Shown in pieces: positions 1 to 7,148 of a DNA stretch of 14,602 nucleotides. A program made the translations under genes and the position numbers. The DNA is taken from the NCBI GenBank assembly GCA_016202795.1, contig JACQNY010000020.1, forward strand, positions 1-14,602. The letters run 5' to 3'. Each line of letters opens with the position of its first letter. Position 1 is the stretch's first letter. This DNA comes from Candidatus Aenigmatarchaeota archaeon. GTDB lineage: Archaea > Aenigmatarchaeota > Aenigmatarchaeia > JACPZZ01. Under the pieces are notes generated by a model that saw only the letters and a list, made by a program, of their open reading frames with translations, was not told the origin of the DNA and searched no databases.

Positions 1-752
1 CTAGACGAACTGCTGCTTCCTGATGAACCGCTGCTGCCGGAACCGCTGTCGGAAGTTGTTACGCTGCCTGACTTTGTTGACGTTATTGTGACAGCGCCTT
101 TTGTTCCTGTTGCTGTGATTGTGTACGAGCATGTCGACGTGCTCATCGTGAGCTGCCATGACGCTGAACCTGCGGAATTATGCGATAACGATCCAAGACT
201 TTTTGACGACGTCTCGCCTGATTTCAGGCTGCAGCCTGATACTGAAATTGAAAGCGTGACGTCAAGGTTACCGCCCACAAGCGCGTCAGCGAACACTGTT
301 ATCGTCGCGCTGGTGGCTGCGCTGGACGCTGATGTTGAGGCTGACAATGACTTGAAATCTACGACATTGACAGTTGTGTCAGCAACAAACGTGTCTGTGA
401 GCGAATCGACCAATATCGAATCGAAGTTGTTCAGCCCGGAGCTTGTTGGTCGCAGTCCGCTAAACGTGGCTGTTGTCGAAGCGCCGGAATTTACGTTTGT
501 CGAAAAGCCCGAGCCTGTGTACACGCTGTCCTCCAGCCAGCTGCCGCTTGGATAAAGGCGCACAGAGCTTATTGAGGCTGTGCTTTCATCAGGATTGTTT
601 ATCGTTGATTGGCAGACCATTGTGTTGCCATTAGCTACATTAACAGTTCCTATCTGGCCATCGCACGAAAACGCTGTGATCTGCAGCGCGGCGTTGGAGT
701 ACGGCGCCAACAATATGAAAATTAAAATGCCGAATAGGGATTTTCTTATCAT
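1..752 (-). CDS. Secreted/surface protein, 3' end truncated by the window edge
   Basis: An open frame runs on the minus strand from ATG at 752 to the left edge without a stop (250 codons), so the C-terminus is outside the window. Residues 1-21 form a Sec-type signal peptide: basic MIRK, then a hydrophobic core, ending near ASN-Ala/Ala. The mature part is rich in Ser, Thr, Val and Ala with alternating beta-type patterns, and has a few Cys (for example C30 and C47) that could pair outside the cell. From about residue 233 it becomes a Gly/Ser linker, as in archaeal surface proteins with a C-terminal membrane anchor; that anchor, if present, is not visible. The start lies 4 nt after the stop of the 1725-residue surface gene, behind a weak GGATGA element, so the two are probably co-transcribed. 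Unlike its neighbour it is poor in N-x-S/T sequons. The plus-strand frames here are mirror artefacts. No specific function can be assigned. Confidence 0.82.
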   Translation of the reverse strand, partial: MIRKSLFGILIFILLAPYSNAALQITAFSCDGQIGTVNVANGNTMVCQSTINNPDESTASISSVRLYPSGSWLEDSVYTGSGFSTNVNSGASTTATFSGLRPTSSGLNNFDSILVDSLTDTFVADTTVNVVDFKSLSASTSASSAATSATITVFADALVGGNLDVTLSISVSGCSLKSGETSSKSLGSLSHNSAGSASWQLTMSTSTCSYTITATGTKGAVTITSTKSGSVTTSDSGSGSSGSSGSSSSS

Positions 753-756
753 GTTA

Positions 757-3700
757 TCATCCTGTTATGTTTACGTATAATGTCCTGTTTGACGCACCCC
801 AGCCGAAATTGGTTGAATTCGTAGTTTGCGTACATTTTATGTTCCATATGAACGTTCCGTTTGTCAGCGGCAATGCAACAGTAGTGTGCGCCCCCGCGTT
901 CAGTGACATCTGGTTAGCGTTAACCGCCCAGCCTGACGAGTTTGTGTAAAGGTCGCAATTGGATGTCGGGCCTGTAAAGCTGTAATTGAAACTTATTGAC
1001 GATGCCGTACCGAGAGCGTTGTTTGCAGGGCTTGTGAGCGTAACATTTACCGTGCTGATGCTTGTATTCACCTTGAAAACTGTGGACGCCCACACATTGT
1101 TCCAGTCCTCGTCGTTGCACCACAGATACGCTCCATAGTGCTGAGCGGGCATGCCGGCTGTGGAGAAGTTGTACGAGTGTGTTGTACCGCTTGTCTGGAA
1201 GTTGGAGTCTGACCATTTGCTCGCATAATTGCTGTAATACGAAGCGCCCTTGAATGTCGTGGTGTTGCATGTGTAGGAATATAGTGTGTTGTATGTGGTG
1301 GATGCGTTCGAGCCGCCGCAGTACCATGAATTGTAGCTGTCATAATTGACAACATTGAAAGTGCATGTGGAATTCTCGGTTGTCGTTACATTGAACAGGA
1401 ACGACGAGGCGTTTATCGTCGCGTTGAATAGCGGACTCACGATAGTGGCATTGGGGCCGGACACGTCCTTTACCCAGAAATATCCTGATTTTAACGTTGC
1501 GATCCCTGACGGACCGGCAATATTGACACGCACGACGTGATCTCCGCGCTGCCAGCCGCCGGAAGGTTTTATTATCCTTATTACAGAGCCTGTTGCGATT
1601 GTTTCGTTTGGTTTGCTGGTGCTGGCGTTTATTATTTCCCAGCTTGCGCTTACGAAAGTCCTGCAATAATCATTCCAGCAACTTGACCCTGATTCTGCGT
1701 ATTCAACTTTGGTGATATTCACAACCTGTCCGGCATAATTTCCGTCTGTAACTTGAAGTTTCACACTGGCGTTTTCGTCAGCCCCGAAATAATATTTCCA
1801 TGAATTATTCTGGTCGTAATTGGAGAACGAACCTGAATAAGCCTGCGCCACGCGGAACCATGTGCTTCCTGCGGATATTTTTGAGGATTTGTCGTCAGTT
1901 GGCGTGAACTCGAATTCAGGATAATGCCAGCCTTCGGACCAACCGGACGACGGAACATGTACAGTAACGTTTTGCGTGCCTGTTATTTTGCATGATCCGC
2001 TTGTTACGGAGTAACAATTCCCTACGGTGAATTTATATTCTATCACGTTCGGCCAGGACCATTCGAATACGCGCGACAAATTGCCGGATCCAGATGAGCT
2101 GTTTCTTGAGCTGTTTATCGTGACCGGAACAGTCACGTTCTGCGTCGCGCTAATTGAATTCTGACTGTATGGTGTTCCTATCGTGGTCTGCATAGGCATT
2201 GCCCTGAACGACAGCCAGGCGTCCTGCGTGTCGCCTGTGTTGCTATCCTCGACTGTTATCGTAAGATAATGGTAGCCGCCGCTTGTTAAGCTCCATTTAT
2301 CGCTTCCCGAACGCGCGGGCGATATGTTAACTTGCGTCTGGCCTGTGAAATTAGCAGGCGTGAAATTCGTGTACGTAATGTAATTGTTACCTGATCCTGT
2401 CCACTGGGATTCTGTTATTTTCTTGATCGAATAGTTTCCGGACAATATGGTATTGCTGCTCCAGTCCGGGCTGTACGCGCTTAGCGTGGCTGTAACATTA
2501 GAGTCGTAATCGACCTGGTACGAGGATGTAGACGCCTGCACGCGGAATGGCTGGACATTGAAGTAAATATACCCGATGGCTGAATCGCCGGCGTTGTCGC
2601 CGCTTACACTCTTTAATTTTATGTCGCCGTTATACCAGCCTGCTGGCCAGCTTCCGGTGCTTAATGTAACATTGAGAATCGCAGAGCCGTTCACGTGCAA
2701 CTTTGTGTTGTTTAATACGGTTACGTTGATGTTCTCTGGATAATTGTATTCCAGCTGCTGCCAGCTGTTTCCGGTTTGGCGCCACGTTCTTATTGTCATG
2801 TCTTCGAATGTCGTGTTCACATAATCTACAGCCGAATAGTATGTCTTCCAGCTCTTTGATGCTGTAACATTAAGGTACACGGGCTGGCTGCCTTTGATGT
2901 TGTATACATAATTTGTTCCGTTCTGGTCGGTTGTGCGCGATTGGACAGTGAAGGATATTACATTGAACCATCCCCAGCCTGTGTCCGTGCCGTTGACGTC
3001 CAAGACAACATTGTAATAGCCGTTTTCCCATGTTCCGCTTGTCGGGTAAATCGTAATAACATAATTTGCGTAAGTGTTCGCATTCGCTGAATAATACCAT
3101 GGGCTTGATTGGTTGACACTGATTCCGATTACGCCGTACGAACTCACGTTTACTTCTTTGGGAGGCCAGGTCGTGTATTGCTGCACCCTTTGCACGCCGA
3201 TGCTCACGTTGCCGCCGAGGCTCGTCCCTCCGTTGTCATTATAATCACCGGCATTGGTAATTCTCATGTACAGTGAAATGTTTTCCCTGCTGTTGAAAGA
3301 ATACTTGTAATTAAACGATGTTCCGGATTTCTCCACAGGCGTGGAAAATGCGTCCCATCTTTTAACCTCAAACCAGATCTCGCCGTAATCCGATTCACCT
3401 GATGCGTCGTCCGTTGCTTTGATTATCACGGAATAAGAACCCGGATCCCATGATTTCTTTGGCGTTCTCGTGTGCTCCAATGTAAACGTCCCGGAACCGC
3501 TGCTGACGTTCGAAGAATTAACGCCTGTGGTGTTGTAGGAAATTTCTATGGGCGGCCACACCCATTCGCCGTTTTTACCCATGTACTGGACCTTTTGTAT
3601 GGTTATGGAACCGCTTAATCCGCCGGATCCGTAATTGCTCCACCAGTTAGTTCCGGGATTGTACATGTTTGCTGTGAACGTGATGTTGCTTTGCGGCTTG

Positions 3701-5934
3701 TTGGCCCAAGTTGTTGCGTAACCGTAAATAAAGAACGTGCGTGTCTCGAACATTGATACTACTTTATCAGAGGTTTGGCTGTCCTCACCCGTGACTTTTA
3801 ATTCGACTATATTCCTCCCGCTTTCCCATTTGTTCAACGGCTTTAGCGTGCACGTGTACGCGCCCTGGTTGTTGTCAGCCTTGCATACCGATTCTGTCGT
3901 GTTTATTTTGTTTTCTATCCCGGATATCGAACTTGTGATCTTTTCAATGCTTATCGTTGCATTCGCTACGACCTGCTGCTGCGTCGTGTCGATGCTGCAC
4001 GCTGACCCCGTACCGAAATTTGTGGCGTTTTTCACATACGATGAATTTGCGCGGCCGGCCGGATTGTTTGCCTGAGTCATTTTCAATTCAAAGTATACCG
4101 TGTCTGTGGTTTTGTACTGCCAGGCGTAGAAGCTTGACGACGAGTCTATCGAACCTGCCGCTGTTTTTGCAACAGCACACACGTCGTAAGGATTGATTAT
4201 GAACCTGGTGGTCGTGGTCAGCGTGTTGGAATTTGCGCCTATTTTAACAGTGTAAACGCCGCCGGCCTTTGGCGGATCGAGTTTTAATTTCTGTTCTGTC
4301 ACGTTCCACGCCCAATGAAGCGTATTGTCAGTAACATTGACACCGAACCACGTTGTGTTTGTGTAGGAAAATTCTGTTCCATTTTCATACTTTACATTAA
4401 TGATAGACGCGTCTGTCAGGTTTACCGAGGATGTGGTGTTGCCCGCTGCTAGCGTAAGGTAAACTGGCTCTGCTGTGCCGAACAAATCCTTTTGCTGGCC
4501 TGTTTCCGTTGTTGATAACGCCGACAATTTAAGACTCAAGACGGTTATTTTGCGCTCCGTTTTTTGCGAGTCACTGCTGTGGTTAAGGGAAACGGATACT
4601 ATGTAATCGCCTGTAGACGAAGGTGACGTAAGGTTGAATGTGTAGCAGCCTGCGGTTCCGCAGGACGAGTTCCATGTTGCGTTTCCTATCTGAACAACAG
4701 AACCTACCTGGCTTTTCATGGTTATGTTGAACTGCGACGCGTTCAGCCCTGTTACTATGCTGCCATTCTGGCGGTCTTTCGGGTATATTTCGAAGTTAAG
4801 TTTCCTGCTCGGGAATGCAACATATTCGTATTCAAAGCCCGAGTCTGATGAAGCTTTATAGAAATTGACAATCCATTCCCTGACCTGGAAGAACACTGTG
4901 CCAGGCCTAGAGTTGCCGGAATTATCATACACATTGACAGAAGCGTAGTAATTGCCTGCTGTAAACTGGTTGCTTATCGTAAAAGTAAACCGGTTTGTGT
5001 ATGAATTGCTGGTCTCCAGCGACGTGCTTGTTATAACTGCTATTGAACTGCCGCTCGAGTCCAGGATCGTGCCGTTAAATGTGTAGTTTGTTGTCGGTAC
5101 AGAACCGTTAACGTCGATACGCACTTCAACCGAAGCCTGCTCGTTCGTGCGGAACGTTTCTTTGTGGCCCTGTCCGAGCCCGTCTTTCATGTAGGCCTGG
5201 ATGTTGAAAGTGATAACCCGGAATGAGCTGTATGCGAGGAAGTTTTTCGCTTCCAATATGTACTTGCCGCTCGACGAAGGAGCATTGAACGAAACAGAAC
5301 ATATGCCTGACGAGTCTGTGGTGCAGTTGAACTGGCGTATTGTTGTTAAGTTTTCGTACCTCAGCGTGCCGTTCAGTGATACGTTTGATACCGGCAACCT
5401 GTTTCCGTTTGTCCTTTTAACAGCTTCTAAAAACACTGTTGCGGGTTCCGCAGCATAGTACCGGGATTTTGAAGCCCTAATTATAATATCGTCCACGGCT
5501 TGGTCCAATACTACAAAGTTTATTTTGCTGTGCCATTTGGTGTTATCCAGATCTGTGTAAGACGCCTCCAGCCTATACGTTCCGGTTTCGCTCGGCGCTG
5601 ACACGGTTTTTTCTGTTAGCGACGTGGAACTGTTAGAACGAAAAACGCCCGCCGAACTTGTGTTAAGCGTGTAATTGCTTTTTACAGCGCCGGTTGAATT
5701 GTCATAGATGGTTATGTTTATGCTGGCGTTGCCGACAGCCTGGTACGACGTATCCGAGGCTGATACATTCAATTGCAATAATTGGCCTGTTAGCACGATT
5801 TGCTCGCTGGCAGAGTACACAGGCTTTTCAATGACCAGTTCCAGCCTGATAGCATACGAAGCTGCCGCAAAAGCAGGGATTAAGAGCAGTATTAAAAAGC
5901 CAAGGATCAGAATTCCTTCGCGCCTCGTTGCCAT
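757..5934 (-). CDS. Giant secreted Ig-like repeat surface protein, sequon-rich
   Basis: A 1725-residue protein starting with a signal peptide (MATRREG, hydrophobic stretch to about residue 26). The rest is predicted beta-sandwich sequence with no catalytic motif. Residues about 30-580 hold less regular Ig-like units (strands such as G-x-Y near 119-120 and 223-224, and a FFQVREW strand near 348-354). Residues about 730-1490 hold six more regular Trp-rich units of 118-140 residues. The C-terminal quarter (about 1490-1725) has two units opening with an SP-x-x-N type strand (TIVSPLFNATIN, LTSPANNALG). By hand count there are about 78 N-x-S/T sequons, close to one per 22 residues, which suggests heavy N-glycosylation. 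No C-terminal transmembrane anchor is visible; it ends NRTLYVNITG. It probably forms part of the cell envelope (S-layer-like, stalk or adhesin), which is inference. It shares a 55-nt divergent promoter region with rbkR and is followed after 4 nt by another secreted-protein gene. Confidence 0.85.
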   Translation of the reverse strand: MATRREGILILGFLILLLIPAFAAASYAIRLELVIEKPVYSASEQIVLTGQLLQLNVSASDTSYQAVGNASINITIYDNSTGAVKSNYTLNTSSAGVFRSNSSTSLTEKTVSAPSETGTYRLEASYTDLDNTKWHSKINFVVLDQAVDDIIIRASKSRYYAAEPATVFLEAVKRTNGNRLPVSNVSLNGTLRYENLTTIRQFNCTTDSSGICSVSFNAPSSSGKYILEAKNFLAYSSFRVITFNIQAYMKDGLGQGHKETFRTNEQASVEVRIDVNGSVPTTNYTFNGTILDSSGSSIAVITSTSLETSNSYTNRFTFTISNQFTAGNYYASVNVYDNSGNSRPGTVFFQVREWIVNFYKASSDSGFEYEYVAFPSRKLNFEIYPKDRQNGSIVTGLNASQFNITMKSQVGSVVQIGNATWNSSCGTAGCYTFNLTSPSSTGDYIVSVSLNHSSDSQKTERKITVLSLKLSALSTTETGQQKDLFGTAEPVYLTLAAGNTTSSVNLTDASIINVKYENGTEFSYTNTTWFGVNVTDNTLHWAWNVTEQKLKLDPPKAGGVYTVKIGANSNTLTTTTRFIINPYDVCAVAKTAAGSIDSSSSFYAWQYKTTDTVYFELKMTQANNPAGRANSSYVKNATNFGTGSACSIDTTQQQVVANATISIEKITSSISGIENKINTTESVCKADNNQGAYTCTLKPLNKWESGRNIVELKVTGEDSQTSDKVVSMFETRTFFIYGYATTWANKPQSNITFTANMYNPGTNWWSNYGSGGLSGSITIQKVQYMGKNGEWVWPPIEISYNTTGVNSSNVSSGSGTFTLEHTRTPKKSWDPGSYSVIIKATDDASGESDYGEIWFEVKRWDAFSTPVEKSGTSFNYKYSFNSRENISLYMRITNAGDYNDNGGTSLGGNVSIGVQRVQQYTTWPPKEVNVSSYGVIGISVNQSSPWYYSANANTYANYVITIYPTSGTWENGYYNVVLDVNGTDTGWGWFNVISFTVQSRTTDQNGTNYVYNIKGSQPVYLNVTASKSWKTYYSAVDYVNTTFEDMTIRTWRQTGNSWQQLEYNYPENINVTVLNNTKLHVNGSAILNVTLSTGSWPAGWYNGDIKLKSVSGDNAGDSAIGYIYFNVQPFRVQASTSSYQVDYDSNVTATLSAYSPDWSSNTILSGNYSIKKITESQWTGSGNNYITYTNFTPANFTGQTQVNISPARSGSDKWSLTSGGYHYLTITVEDSNTGDTQDAWLSFRAMPMQTTIGTPYSQNSISATQNVTVPVTINSSRNSSSGSGNLSRVFEWSWPNVIEYKFTVGNCYSVTSGSCKITGTQNVTVHVPSSGWSEGWHYPEFEFTPTDDKSSKISAGSTWFRVAQAYSGSFSNYDQNNSWKYYFGADENASVKLQVTDGNYAGQVVNITKVEYAESGSSCWNDYCRTFVSASWEIINASTSKPNETIATGSVIRIIKPSGGWQRGDHVVRVNIAGPSGIATLKSGYFWVKDVSGPNATIVSPLFNATINASSFLFNVTTTENSTCTFNVVNYDSYNSWYCGGSNASTTYNTLYSYTCNTTTFKGASYYSNYASKWSDSNFQTSGTTHSYNFSTAGMPAQHYGAYLWCNDEDWNNVWASTVFKVNTSISTVNVTLTSPANNALGTASSISFNYSFTGPTSNCDLYTNSSGWAVNANQMSLNAGAHTTVALPLTNGTFIWNIKCTQTTNSTNFGWGASNRTLYVNITG
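1465..3747 (-). repeat. Six diverged tandem Ig-like repeats inside the surface protein
   Basis: Protein-level repeat covering residues about 730-1490. Each unit ends with a W-x-x-G-x-aromatic strand: W829, W969, W1096, W1214 (spacing to Gly looser), W1332 and W1461, spaced 140, 127, 118, 118 and 129 residues. A G-x-x-W/Y-F-x-V strand follows (for example GEIWFEVKRW, GWGWFNVISF, GSTWFRVAQAY). Each unit also has an earlier strand of the I-x-K/R-V type (SITIQKVQYM, SIGVQRVQQY, SIKKITESQW, VNITKVEYAE). Two neighbouring units share a W-P-P element (VWPPIEISY, TWPPKEVNV). The units are strongly diverged, so this is old duplication rather than a recent DNA repeat. Confidence 0.6.
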
Positions 5935-5962
5935 ATGTAATTTATTATCTTGTCTTTCCCTC

Positions 5963-5970
5963 TTAAATTA
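5963..5970. promoter_or_regulatory. Shared TATA-like box between the surface gene and rbkR
   Basis: The 55-nt gap 5935-5989 separates divergent genes. TTAAATTA is the best AT box in it and reads as TAATTTAA on the other strand. Its centre is about 23-24 nt from the rbkR ATG and about 32 nt from the surface-protein ATG. This fits a leaderless rbkR transcript and a leader of a few nucleotides for the surface gene. No good SD precedes either start. Confidence 0.45.
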
Positions 5971-5989
5971 CTAGAGAATTGATTTTGCC

Positions 5990-6646
5990 ATGGAATCTTT
6001 ACTTTACAGCTTGGTTAAGAAAAGAGCGCATGAAAAATTTATCGGAACGAATACAATTGAGCTGGCTCTGGAATGCGGCATTTCGCAGCAAACCGCTTCA
6101 CGAAAGCTTATTGAAATGGAAAAAGACGGTTTGATCGAGCGCAGAGTCGACGTGCACGGACAATCAATAAGATTAACGCAAAAAGCCATCGCCGAACTAA
6201 AAAATGTTTACAGGAATTTAAGGCCGGTTTTCGATTCGGCTCCGAAGAAAATCGTTATCGAAGGGCGTGTATTCTCAGGGTTAGGCGAGGGCGGGTTTTA
6301 CGTGACGATGCCCGGTTATAGAAAACAGTTCGTTCGCAAACTGGGCTTTGACCCGTATCCGGGCACGTTGAATGTTAGACTTGGGACGGAACGCGACATT
6401 GATGCGAAATCTGAATTGGATGGGATTCCGGCTGTGCAAATAGAAGGCTTCACCGACGCCAAAAGAACGTATGGCGGCGCAAGCTGCTACAAGGCGACGA
6501 TAAACGGCGTTGAGGCTGCTGTTCTGGTTATTGAAAGAACGCACCATCCGGCAGATGTAATCGAGATAATATCGCCGCACTTTCTGCGAAAGAAGTTAAA
6601 ATTAAAGGACGGTTCAGAAGTTAAAATACTACTTAAAAACGAGTAG
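5990..6646 (+). CDS. rbkR: RbkR: HTH regulator fused to CTP-dependent riboflavin kinase
   Basis: 218 residues in two domains. Residues about 1-75 are a winged helix-turn-helix (ISQQTASRKLIEMEKDGLI recognition region, then a basic wing). Residues about 86-218 are the archaeal CTP-dependent riboflavin kinase fold, with GLGEGGFYV at 97-105, PGTLNVRLG at 124-132 and ERTHHP at 182-187. The kinase domain converts riboflavin plus CTP to FMN and CDP. In characterised archaea this fused form is also a transcription regulator of riboflavin genes. The context agrees: the riboflavin synthase gene follows after 34 nt. The length is normal for the fused type. The start fits a leaderless transcript from the AT box at 5963-5970. 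Being divergent from the surface-protein gene, its operator could affect that promoter too, but I could not identify a convincing operator. Confidence 0.93.
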   Translation: MESLLYSLVKKRAHEKFIGTNTIELALECGISQQTASRKLIEMEKDGLIERRVDVHGQSIRLTQKAIAELKNVYRNLRPVFDSAPKKIVIEGRVFSGLGEGGFYVTMPGYRKQFVRKLGFDPYPGTLNVRLGTERDIDAKSELDGIPAVQIEGFTDAKRTYGGASCYKATINGVEAAVLVIERTHHPADVIEIISPHFLRKKLKLKDGSEVKILLKNE

Positions 6647-6651
6647 CAAGC

Positions 6652-6659
6652 TATTTATT
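6652..6659 (+). promoter_or_regulatory. TATA-like box for ribC
   Basis: TATTTATT is centred about 25-26 nt before the GTG start of ribC at 6681, and no SD precedes that start. This suggests a leaderless transcript separate from rbkR, or in addition to read-through from it. Confidence 0.5.
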
Positions 6660-6680
6660 GGTAACAGCACAACGATTTCT

Positions 6681-7148
6681 GTGAGCTACAGGATAGGCGT
6701 TGTCGATACGATGTTTGCGCGCGTAGACATGGGAAAATACGCTGTTGAGGAATTGAATAAATACGGCGATGTTGATATTGTGCGCGTCACGGTTCCGGGA
6801 ATGAAAGATCTTGCGGTTGCCTGTAAAAAACTTTTGGATGGCGATTGCGACGTCTGTCTTGCGATTGCGATGGTCGGGGCGCATAAATTAGACGAGGTGT
6901 GCGCGCACGAGGCTAACATGGGAATCATGCAGGCGCAATTGATGACGAATAAACATGTTCTTGGCGTTTTCGTGCACGAGATTGAAGCGGATAACGAAAA
7001 GGATCTTTATGATATTTGCGTCGACCGCGCTACGAAGCATGCACGCAATGCTTATTTAATTGTTGCCAAACCGGAAGAGCTAACAAAAAACGCTGGCGCA
7101 GGCCGCAGACAGGGCCGCGCCGACGCCGGCCGTCTGGTGGTTAAATGA
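6681..7148 (+). CDS. ribC: Archaeal-type riboflavin synthase
   Basis: 155 residues, the usual length of the archaeal riboflavin synthase, which resembles lumazine synthase and is unrelated to the bacterial trimeric enzyme. It converts two 6,7-dimethyl-8-ribityllumazine molecules to riboflavin plus the pyrimidine intermediate. Family landmarks are GVVDTMFARVDM at 6-17, the VTVPGMKDLAVACKKLL region at 36-52, AMVGAHKLDEVCAHEANMG at 63-81 and a Gly/Arg-rich tail (NAGAGRRQGRADAGR). The start is GTG at 6681; this gives MSYRIGVVDT, aligned with family N-termini, and lies at leaderless distance from the box at 6652-6659. The stop overlaps the next start in ATGA (7145-7148), so translation of the downstream gene is probably coupled. 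Confidence 0.93.
   Translation: MSYRIGVVDTMFARVDMGKYAVEELNKYGDVDIVRVTVPGMKDLAVACKKLLDGDCDVCLAIAMVGAHKLDEVCAHEANMGIMQAQLMTNKHVLGVFVHEIEADNEKDLYDICVDRATKHARNAYLIVAKPEELTKNAGAGRRQGRADAGRLVVK

Noticed and set aside
88..780. Plus-strand open frames over the left end (155 and 66 codons)
   Set aside because: They mirror the minus-strand secreted-protein frame, which has a signal peptide, no stop from 752 to the edge, and typical surface-protein composition. The plus frames lack any start signal or recognisable domain.
1465..3747. Recent DNA-level tandem duplication or CRISPR-like repeats in the surface gene
   Set aside because: The units are similar only at protein level and spacing varies from 118 to 140 residues; no repeated DNA words or spacers are visible.
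920..5974. Many 60-135 codon frames on both strands within the giant surface gene
   Set aside because: All lie inside one intact 1725-codon gene with a consistent repeat structure; the shadows show no domain, RBS or promoter.
6647..6680. RbkR operator upstream of ribC (weak ACAG/CTGT inverted match)
   Set aside because: The match is only four bases with a long spacer, and no similar element is seen upstream of rbkR, so it cannot be told from chance.
6281..6928. Minus-strand frames across rbkR and ribC
   Set aside because: They are antisense to two well-recognised genes and have no family features.
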